Position numbers and translations under genes: made by a program. From Candidatus Adiutrix sp. (GTDB taxonomy: Bacteria; Desulfobacterota; Desulfarculia; Adiutricales; Adiutricaceae): a stretch of DNA of 8,800 nt. The first letter of the stretch is position 1; every line of letters begins with the position of its first letter. Where the stretch lies: positions 1 through 8,800 of the forward strand of contig JAISRV010000422.1 of the NCBI GenBank assembly GCA_031273445.1, written 5' to 3'. Positions 1 through 4,529 of the stretch are shown one piece after another. Below the pieces are notes generated by a model. The model ran no database searches and was not told the origin of the DNA. It saw nothing but the letters and a program-made list of their open reading frames with translations.

Positions 1-475
1 CCCGGTGGATGTATTTCAGCCCTTCCAGCAGCGGCACGAACAGGCTGAGCAGGGCGGCCTGGTCCGGCCGGGGATGATTTTTGAGCCATTCATGCAGGGT
101 CATGCCCTCAAGCCAAGGCATGACGAAATAGGCCGTGCCGTTGGCCTCGAACACATCCGTAACCTTGACCACGCTGGGGTGGCTGAGGCGGTTGAGCATC
201 CGGGCCTCTTCGAAAAAACTCTTCAGCCCCCAGGCAAAGAGGTCCTGGTCTTCCTGGGCCTCGCTTTTAGGCCGGACGGTGGCGCCGCCTTCGCGCATGG
301 CGTTGTCGGGCATGAATTCCTTGATCACATGGCGGGAATTGAAAATTTTATGCCTGGCCAGATAGGTGATGCCGAAACTGCCGGAACCCAGCACCCGCTC
401 CAGGCGGTAGCCATGCAGCTCGGCGCCGGCGCCCAGGGCGTCAAGACGCTGCCTGATGTTCTGTTCCGAACTCAT
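1..475 (-). CDS. Ser/Thr protein kinase, N-terminal part (runs off left edge)
   Basis: The first 158 codons of a Hanks-type (eukaryotic-like) Ser/Thr kinase are present; the gene continues beyond position 1. Visible elements are the glycine-rich loop GSGSFG (residues 30-35), the ATP-binding lysine in HVIKEFMP (K52), the helix-C glutamate in FFEEARML (E90), the hinge region YFVMPWLEGMTLHEWL (about 117-131) and LLEGLKYIHR, just before the catalytic loop, which lies outside the window. All nucleotide-binding residues in view are intact, so it is probably active; the catalytic loop and DFG cannot be checked. The ATG at 473-475 is chosen because ACGGAGG (480-486) lies just upstream. It is a close paralogue of the next gene upstream (767-2128), with strong DNA similarity along the whole visible length. 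Likely role (inference): phosphorylating Thr on FHA partners encoded upstream, opposed by the PP2C at 5095-5961. Confidence 0.9.
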   Translation of the reverse strand, partial: MSSEQNIRQRLDALGAGAELHGYRLERVLGSGSFGITYLARHKIFNSRHVIKEFMPDNAMREGGATVRPKSEAQEDQDLFAWGLKSFFEEARMLNRLSHPSVVKVTDVFEANGTAYFVMPWLEGMTLHEWLKNHPRPDQAALLSLFVPLLEGLKYIHR

Positions 476-523
476 AAAGCCTCCGTTTTTGCCTCATCGC
501 TCATTTTTTGTCTCATCGCTCAT
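472..523 (-). promoter_or_regulatory. Possible tandem leader peptides before the kinase gene
   Basis: A 14-bp sequence (ctcatcgctcattt on the plus strand) occurs at 493-506 and again at 512-525. On the minus strand each copy begins a mini-ORF: MSDETKNER (523-494) and MSDEAKTEAL (504-472). The TGA of the second overlaps the kinase ATG as ATGA, an arrangement used in translational coupling. Both carry the same MSDE start. No strong ribosome-binding site precedes the first. They could equally be chance products of the short duplication. Confidence 0.25.
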
Positions 524-596
524 TTGTTCCGTTCGTTACGCCATGCCATTTCAGGGGCTGACAGCCGGCCGTTCTCTGGCGTAGGCGAATATTTTT

Positions 597-626
597 AAAA
601 AGCAGTCGCCCCCGGAGAGGGGCGAC
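597..626 (-). terminator. Candidate intrinsic terminator between pseudokinase and kinase genes
   Basis: Read on the minus strand, GTCGCCCC (619-626) pairs perfectly with GGGGCGAC (605-612) around a 6-nt loop, and TGCTTTTT follows, giving an 8-bp GC stem plus a U run. It lies about 140 nt after the pseudokinase stop and 122 nt before the kinase start, so it could end or attenuate readthrough into the kinase. The same hairpin recurs inverted at 2252-2273 without a T run on either side, so only this copy looks like a terminator. Confidence 0.5.
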
Positions 627-675
627 GGAGCGAAGCGACTGAGCGACTGGTTGAGAGGCCGATTAACTCGCTCGT

Positions 676-738
676 CGGGCAAAAATCACATTTTTTGCCC
701 GGCCGCGACCCGGCCGGCCAGGCCGATCATTTACATTT
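676..738 (-). repeat. Palindromic intergenic element, copy A (inverted orientation)
   Basis: This 63-bp element, read on the minus strand, starts AAATGTAAATGATC, then has GGCCGGGTCGCGGCC (701-715 on plus; 5-bp stem, GGTCG loop), then CGGGCAAAAA-ATGTGA-TTTTTGCCCG (676-701; 10-bp stem, 6-nt loop). It differs from copy D (3970-4032) at about 3 of 63 positions but lies in the opposite orientation. There is no T run after the stem, so it is not a standard terminator. Confidence 0.8.
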
Positions 739-766
739 GGAATTGCTGCGGCGGTATTTTTCATTT

Positions 767-2128
767 TCAGGCCAGAGGGTCGTCTCCATACTTGTTGGGG
801 CCGACGGTTCCCCGTAAAAACAGCAGCTCGACCGTCACCCAGAAATTGACTAACGGGATAAGGCCGAGCAGGAGAAACCAGCCGCTTTTGCCGCGATCGT
901 GGCAGCGCTTGACGGCGACGGGGATCATCAATAGGCCGAGGAAGATCGGGAGAACCTGAACCAGGGCGAACAGCTCACGGCTTTTCAGGGCCACCGCCAG
1001 CGCGGCCAGAGGCACGCTGATGAGACCCAGGCTCAGGCCGCACAGCCAGTAAGGTTCCCTGTTGACTCTGCCCTGTATGGTGAAAAACAACCGGCGCAGA
1101 CCTCCCGGGCGCCCGGATGAAACAGACGCGGTAGAAGGCGTATTTTCCGGCCGCGGCGGTTGCGGCGGTTGCGGCGGCTGCTGCGGCTGCGGCTGCGGTT
1201 GCGGCCGCGGCTCTTCCCGCCGCTCGTTATGCGCCGGCGGCTCGTGACGGCTATCTTCCGCCATCAGGGCTTGCTGAAACTCCAGGGCATTTTGAAAACG
1301 GTCTTCGGGCCTGACGGCCAGGGCCTTGTCTATGGCCGCCAGAAAGGCGCGGCCGTAAGTCCGCGCGAAGTCGCTGGTCGCCAGTTGGGGCTGCGGGTCG
1401 CGCCGCGCGCGGTCCGCAGCCACAACCGGCAAACCGCCCGTCACGGCCAGATACAGGCAGGCCCCGAGGCTGTATATGTCCAGAGTTTCGGCCGCTTGTC
1501 CGTAAGCTGAGCAGCTCTCAAAGGGTTCGTAAGGCGAGGGGCGAAAGGCCATGTCTCCGCCGGACTGTATGAGGTCCGCGAGAAACTTCTTACGCGCCGC
1601 CCCGAATTCAATAAGCACGGGATGGCCGTTGGGCAGCAGGTGGATGTTCTCCGGCCTGATGTCCAGGTGCGGAAGCTTTTCCCGGTGGATGTACTTCAGC
1701 CCTTCCAGCAACGGCACGAACAGGCTGATCAGAGTGGCCTTGTCCGGCCGGGGACGGCTTTTGAGCCAGTCGTGCAGGGTCAGGCCCTCAAGCCGGGGCC
1801 TGACGAAATAGGCCGTGCCGTTGGCCTTGAACACGTCCGAAACCTTGACCACGCTGGGGTGGCTGAGACGGTTGAGCATCCAGGCCTCATCGCAAAAACT
1901 CTTCAACCCGCCGGCAAAAAGTTCACGGCATCTTTCGTCTTTCGGCCGAACAGCGGTCTCGCCTTCGCGTATGGCCGTCGGCGGCATAAACTCCCTGATC
2001 ACATGCCGGGTTTTGAGAATCTCATGCGTAGCCAGATAGCTGATGTCCGCATCGCTGGAATTCAGCGCCTTCTCCAAAAAATAGCCGTGCAGCCTGAGGC
2101 CGGCGGGTAAAGCCTGGGAGGAATTCAT
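767..2128 (-). CDS. Predicted pseudokinase fused to a DUF805 membrane domain
   Basis: This is a 453-residue protein in three parts. Residues 14-290 have the Hanks kinase fold but with degraded catalytic signatures. The glycine-loop region reads ALNSSDADISYLA where its paralogue has VLGSGSFGITYLA. The VAIK lysine is Arg (HVIREFMP, R45). The catalytic loop reads HLDIRPEN (D156 kept, the following Lys now R158). DFG is EFG (E174). Helix-C E81 and the YEP motif are kept. Residues about 295-330 are a Pro/Gln/Arg-rich linker. Residues about 344-453 are a DUF805 domain with three or four membrane segments and the family signature RCHDRGKSGWFLLLGLIP followed by ELLFLRGTVGPNKYGDDP. The start ATG at 2126-2128 is chosen because AAAGGA (2140-2145) lies upstream and the paralogue starts at the equivalent place; the upstream in-frame extension has no kinase homology. 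It probably acts as a membrane-tethered scaffold or allosteric partner of the downstream kinase (inference). Weak residual catalysis cannot be excluded. Confidence 0.88.
   Translation of the reverse strand: MNSSQALPAGLRLHGYFLEKALNSSDADISYLATHEILKTRHVIREFMPPTAIREGETAVRPKDERCRELFAGGLKSFCDEAWMLNRLSHPSVVKVSDVFKANGTAYFVRPRLEGLTLHDWLKSRPRPDKATLISLFVPLLEGLKYIHREKLPHLDIRPENIHLLPNGHPVLIEFGAARKKFLADLIQSGGDMAFRPSPYEPFESCSAYGQAAETLDIYSLGACLYLAVTGGLPVVAADRARRDPQPQLATSDFARTYGRAFLAAIDKALAVRPEDRFQNALEFQQALMAEDSRHEPPAHNERREEPRPQPQPQPQQPPQPPQPPRPENTPSTASVSSGRPGGLRRLFFTIQGRVNREPYWLCGLSLGLISVPLAALAVALKSRELFALVQVLPIFLGLLMIPVAVKRCHDRGKSGWFLLLGLIPLVNFWVTVELLFLRGTVGPNKYGDDPLA
1156..1204 (-). repeat. GGYTGC hexanucleotide-like tract coding the Pro/Gln linker
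   Basis: The plus strand shows imperfect repeats of ggttgc, ggctgc and gcggtt type, encoding PQPQPQPQQPPQPPQPP on the minus strand. It links the kinase fold to the DUF805 domain. Such in-frame repeats are prone to length change by slippage, which would alter linker length without frameshift when whole units are gained or lost. Confidence 0.6.
1681..2128 (-). repeat. Duplicated kinase 5' region (paralogue of 1-475)
   Basis: The plus-strand sequence from 1681 (cccggtggatgtacttcagc) matches that from position 1 (cccggtggatgtatttcagc) and stays alignable up to the two start codons, with long shared blocks such as ttgaccacgctggggtggctgag. The 5' part of one kinase gene is therefore a diverged tandem copy of the other. 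The copy at 1681-2128 is the one that has lost the glycine loop and the lysine. Confidence 0.85.
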
Positions 2129-2148
2129 GGAGATTAGATCCTTTGTTG

Positions 2149-2212
2149 AAGGTAAATGATCGGCTGGGCCGGCTGGGTCGCAGCCGGGCAAAAAATGCGA
2201 TTTTTGCCCGGC
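2149..2212 (+). repeat. Palindromic intergenic element, copy B
   Basis: Starts AAGGTAAATGATCGG. The first hairpin is GGCTGGGTCGCAGCC (2171-2185). The second is GCCGGGCAAAAA (2183-2194) pairing with TTTTTGCCCGGC (2201-2212), a perfect 12-bp stem with loop ATGCGA. The first 60 bases (2149-2208) are identical to copy C at 2285-2344. Confidence 0.8.
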
Positions 2213-2284
2213 CAGGGGCCTTTTAGGCGGCTCAACCAGTCGCTTCGCTCCGTCGCCCCTCTCCGGGGGCGACCGGCTATTCTA

Positions 2285-2344
2285 AAGGTAAATGATCGGC
2301 TGGGCCGGCTGGGTCGCAGCCGGGCAAAAAATGCGATTTTTGCC
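2285..2344 (+). repeat. Palindromic intergenic element, copy C
   Basis: An exact 60-bp direct repeat of 2149-2208, offset by 136 bp. The base after the repeated part is T instead of C (GCCTGG for GCCCGG), which a G-U wobble would tolerate in RNA. The identity of B and C, against several differences from A and D, indicates recent local duplication or gene conversion. Confidence 0.85.
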
Positions 2345-2416
2345 TGGCGAGCGAGTTTATTCGCCCGCGCCAGAGAACCGCCGCTAATCGCCCGGCAATG
2401 CCTGAAAAGGCCTCTA

Positions 2417-3085
2417 TTAGTCAGCCCCGCCGCCCCATTGGAAGGAGTTGCCGCACAAGGGCACAAACATCAGGCGGGTGTCGCCGACCTGGATGATGTC
2501 CGCCGGCTTGAGATTTGTGGTTGTCCGGATGCCTTTTCCGTTCAGGCGCGGCAAATTGCTGCTCATGGTGCGGTCTGAAATAAAAAATACATTATCAACA
2601 ATGTCATAGGTGATGACGGCGTGATCGCGGCGGCTGACGGTCTGGTCGCTGTCCGCGCCGAAATCAAGGCAAACCCGCATTTCTCTGTCCCGGCCGATTG
2701 TGTTCGGGCCTGGAACCAGGCGAAAATCACGGCCCGCGCCGGGACCGGTGATGATGACCAGCCAGCCGACCACCGGCAGGAATTTATTCGCGGCGACGTA
2801 TTGGCTAATGGCCTCGTTGCCTTTGGGAAAGATGACGACGGTGCCGTCTTTGGGCGGGCTGGCGCCGGGCCGCGACCTATCCGCAAAACCCGGACCCGAC
2901 GGAAAAGACCGGGTTTTGGGATTGGTTGTCCCGCTGGGGTCTATCGTTGTTCCATTGTATATTTCTGTTCCCTGATAGTCCGCGCCGCCCGAGGACCCGT
3001 CTTCGGCGTCCTGGGCGCAGACGGGGCAGGTGGAGTAAATGTCCGCATTGAAATAATGACCTTTTTCGCACAGCAACATAGGCAT
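2417..3085 (-). CDS. Zinc ribbon plus FHA domain protein
   Basis: A 222-residue soluble protein. Residues 6-23 form a compact zinc-binding knuckle with C6, H10, C20 and C23 (CEKGHYFNADIYSTCPVC), a type often found at the N-terminus of bacterial FHA and kinase-associated proteins. Residues 35-60 are rich in Thr and Ser (YQGTEIYNGTTIDPSGTT), a candidate phosphoacceptor segment by analogy with GarA/OdhI-type FHA proteins. Residues about 104-210 are an FHA domain with NTIGRDRE (128-135), TVSRRDHAVI (149-158), a strand ending FFISDRT, an LNGKGI turn (181-186) and ADIIQVGDTRLMF (195-207). The SRRDH spacing is one residue longer than the common SRxH, a tolerated variant. The start ATG (3083-3085) follows AAGGGAGT (3091-3098). 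Leader and zinc ribbon are nearly duplicated in the gene at 4092-4985. Probable cytoplasmic phosphothreonine reader for the locus kinase. Confidence 0.87.
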   Translation of the reverse strand: MPMLLCEKGHYFNADIYSTCPVCAQDAEDGSSGGADYQGTEIYNGTTIDPSGTTNPKTRSFPSGPGFADRSRPGASPPKDGTVVIFPKGNEAISQYVAANKFLPVVGWLVIITGPGAGRDFRLVPGPNTIGRDREMRVCLDFGADSDQTVSRRDHAVITYDIVDNVFFISDRTMSSNLPRLNGKGIRTTTNLKPADIIQVGDTRLMFVPLCGNSFQWGGGAD

Positions 3086-3150
3086 GACAGACTCCCTTGG
3101 AGCAGCCCGGAAATTTTCCGGGGTTGAAAGTTGGCGATTCTAAATATAAA
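3000..3150 (-). repeat. Direct repeat: zinc ribbon coding start plus leader (copy 1)
   Basis: About 150 bp here match 4900-5052 in the same orientation, covering gtcttcggc, gcattgaaataatgaccttt, ggcatgacagactcccttgg and the leader up to taaatataaat (taaatgtaaat in the partner). The duplication therefore carried the promoter-proximal region, ribosome-binding site, start codon and zinc knuckle as one unit. The final taaatataaat followed by ccggccgggccgcg (3141-3165) looks like a decayed palindromic intergenic element. Confidence 0.75.
3086..3150 (-). promoter_or_regulatory. Leader of the FHA gene: possible -10 box and 17-bp palindrome
   Basis: The palindrome CCCGGAAA-T-TTTCCGGG (3106-3122) lies between the ribosome-binding site and a TAGAAT hexamer (minus strand, 3137-3142). 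Related hexamers embedded in TTTANNATYGCC sit at 3964-3969 (TAGGAT, before the channel gene) and 5037-5042 (TAAAAT, before the zinc-ribbon mosaic gene). They resemble sigma70 -10 boxes, but no convincing -35 is seen at the right spacing. The palindrome could be an operator or a 5' UTR hairpin; in the duplicate leader at 5001-5030 it is mutated to an imperfect form. Confidence 0.3.
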
Positions 3151-3184
3151 TCCGGCCGGGCCGCGCCTTGAGAGCCGACGGCGC

Positions 3185-3943
3185 TCAAGCTTTCCCGTCG
3201 TAACGGGAAATCAGCTTGTTGATCAGATTATCCAGGCAATACATGCCGCATCGGCCCAAACTTCTTTCTTCCAGGGTTTGGGCCAGGTGCATCAGGTACA
3301 CCAGAACCGCGCTCATCAGCAGAGCCACCAGGGTCGTATCAAAAGCAAAGCCCAGGCTGGAGGTCAGGGTATGCAGAAAGTCGGGCTGATCCGAGGCGCC
3401 GGGCATTCCGGCCTTGTTCAGCGTCTCCGATATGCCCATGACGGTGCCGATAAAACCCAGGGAAGGCAGAAGCCAGGTGATGAAGCGGATCAGGCTGTAA
3501 TCCGTGTCCAGGCGCATGTTCATCAGTTCCAGTTGCGAATTCAGCATCTGATGGGTTTCATCCACGGCCCGGTTGCTGATCTGGTAGCGGGTGATCAGAA
3601 TGTTGATCAGGACCGCCAACATATCTTTTTTGCCGTGGGTTTTCTTGCGTATTTCCGCCAGATCGCTATGATCGTAAAAAACGTCCGGCCGCTCGGAAAG
3701 ATAGCCCGCGCCGAGAATGCGGCTGTTTTCCCGGATGCTGCCCATCCTGGCGGCGAGTTCGCCCAGACCCAGAAAAAAGAACACCCACATGGCGTTCTGA
3801 ACCGTGAACGGATAGATTGTAGAAGCGCGATCAAAAAAAATCAGGGCGAGTCTGGAATCCGCGGGCAGAAGCAGCGTCGCCGCCAGCACGGCGACGGCAA
3901 GGCCCATGGCGATCATTCCTGATTTTATGCGTGTGTTGGTCAT
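3185..3943 (-). CDS. MotA/TolQ/ExbB family channel protein
   Basis: A 252-residue inner-membrane protein. Predicted membrane segments are about 10-28 (MIAMGLAVAVLAATLLL), 48-65 (VQNAMWVFFFLGLGELA), 152-171 (IRFITWLLPSLGFIGTVMGI) and 196-219 (SLGFAFDTTLVALLMSAVLV...). Family marks are GTVMGI with T167, corresponding to the conserved polar Thr of ExbB/MotA channels, and LGFAFDTTLVALL (197-209). A long cytoplasmic stretch lies between the second and third segments, as in the family. The extra N-terminal segment (1-28) is unusual and is shared at DNA level with the gene at 4092-4985. The ATG at 3941-3943 is preferred because GGGGAG (3954-3959) precedes it; an ATG 14 codons upstream lacks this. 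The probable partner is the MotB/ExbD-like protein at 5984-6703. The ion (H+ or Na+) cannot be told from sequence. Confidence 0.85.
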   Translation of the reverse strand: MTNTRIKSGMIAMGLAVAVLAATLLLPADSRLALIFFDRASTIYPFTVQNAMWVFFFLGLGELAARMGSIRENSRILGAGYLSERPDVFYDHSDLAEIRKKTHGKKDMLAVLINILITRYQISNRAVDETHQMLNSQLELMNMRLDTDYSLIRFITWLLPSLGFIGTVMGISETLNKAGMPGASDQPDFLHTLTSSLGFAFDTTLVALLMSAVLVYLMHLAQTLEERSLGRCGMYCLDNLINKLISRYDGKA

Positions 3944-3969
3944 GGCAATGTTTCTCCCCGGCAATCCTA

Positions 3970-4032
3970 AAATGTAAATGATCAACTTGGCCGGCCGGGT
4001 CGCGGCCGGGCAAAAAATGTGATTTTTGCCCG
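3970..4032 (+). repeat. Palindromic intergenic element, copy D
   Basis: AAATGTAAATGATC, then GGCCGGGTCGCGGCC (3993-4007), then the CGGGCAAAAA-ATGTGA-TTTTTGCCCG hairpin. It is nearly identical to copy A but in the opposite orientation. It starts 26 nt before the channel gene start. Its right hairpin arm runs directly into the phosphatase relic, so the element sits at a rearrangement junction sharing TTTGCCCG. Confidence 0.8.
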
Positions 4033-4069
4033 CCGTTTTGTCCGGTCAGCGCCCGAACGCGGTTTTGAT
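4025..4069 (-). pseudogene. Relic of the PP2C phosphatase gene 3' end
   Basis: Positions 4025-4068 match 5074-5117 at 43 of 44 bases. This covers the phosphatase 3' flank, its TGA stop (4046-4048) and the codons for its last residues, here IKTAFGR against LKTAFGR. Immediately upstream on the minus strand, the sequence matches instead the region just before the phosphatase ATG (5963-5985, ctccccgcgaaaatg against ctccccacgaaaatg). Compared with the intact copy, codons 1-281 (843 bp) are missing, and the flanks on both sides are retained. Confidence 0.8.
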
Positions 4070-4091
4070 GAACTCTCCCCACGAAAATGTT

Positions 4092-4529
4092 CTAATGAAT
4101 GGTCACGTGGCCGCCGTCGTCAACGGCGATGGACATAACCGGCTTTTCCTCATTTTCCCTGGCCAGACTGGGAACGGTCAGGCTATGGGTTCCATCACGA
4201 TGCAGAACGATCAGTTTGACCGGCGTGGGCGACATATCGCCATTGGAACTGTATTTGTCGATGCTTATTGCGTATTGTCCGGGCTTAGCCTCAATCGTCC
4301 GCCAGATTTCGACGCCCTGGCGCAGCGAATCAAGGCTGAACTCGGCCTCTTCGGCGAAATGCGGTCTTGGCCCGGAGTCGCCGCGCCTGCGGTTGTGCTT
4401 TTCAAAATAATAATGATTATTGAGCGGAGTGCGCACATGCAGATCAATATCCGCCGCGGTTTCCCAACCCGCGATGACGACAAGAAAAGTTTTGGCCAGT
4501 TTCTCCTGGCATTCGAGCATCTGTTGCTC
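4092..4529 (-). repeat. Duplicated DUF2135-like coding block (copy of 5984-6417)
   Basis: The plus-strand sequence from cgaaaatgttctaatgaatg (4082 on) parallels cgaaaatgttttaacgaatg (5974 on) and remains alignable through gatgacgacaagaaaagttttggccag (4472 and 6367 regions) to the end of the coiled coil. One codon-length gap occurs at HFAEEAE against HFPNEEAE. The match includes both stop-codon regions, so the block was copied with its 3' flank. Confidence 0.85.

Larger units (their letters stand above)
545..738 (-). repeat. Left arm of inverted repeat flanking the pseudokinase gene
   Basis: This arm is the reverse complement of blocks found at 2149-2410. From the gene outward it contains the palindromic element (676-738), a GAGCGAGTTAATCGGCCTCTC-like stretch, an AACCAGTCGC...CGCTTCGCTCCG segment, the 8-bp GC hairpin (605-626) and a TTCTCTGGCG..GGCGAATA match near 569-592. 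The arm differs from its partner by small indels, for example an 8-bp tandem agtcgctc present only here. It ends 28 nt beyond the pseudokinase stop codon. Confidence 0.75.
2149..2410 (+). repeat. Right arm of inverted repeat flanking the pseudokinase gene
   Basis: Starting 20 nt before the pseudokinase ATG, this arm holds palindromic copy B (2149-2212), the AACCAGTCGCTTCGCTCCG segment, the GC hairpin GTCGCCCC...GGGGCGAC (2252-2273), palindromic copy C (2285-2344) and then a block (about 2353-2410) matching 545-592 inverted, including GCGAGCGAGTTTATTCGC and GCGCCAGAGAAC. It fills most of the 288-bp spacer between the FHA gene and the pseudokinase gene; no coding sequence is seen here. Confidence 0.75.

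Noticed and set aside
1622..2110. Plus-strand open frames at 5-598 and 1622-2110 that resemble each other
   Set aside because: Their similarity arises only because the minus-strand kinase genes beneath them are paralogues; the antisense peptides show no domain.
2129..2191. Longer N-terminus for the pseudokinase starting at 2191
   Set aside because: The extra codons lie in the palindromic intergenic repeat and lack a ribosome-binding site; the ATG at 2128 matches the paralogue start.
2183..2212. A/T-rich-apex hairpins as intrinsic terminators
   Set aside because: The T run lies inside the stem, not after it, on both strands.
3944..3985. Earlier ATG (3985) for the channel protein
   Set aside because: It falls inside repeat copy D without a ribosome-binding site, while GGGGAG precedes the ATG at 3943.
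676..4032. Palindromic elements as integron attC sites
   Set aside because: The conserved GTTRRRY/RYYYAAC core pairs are absent, orientations are mixed and no integrase gene is present.
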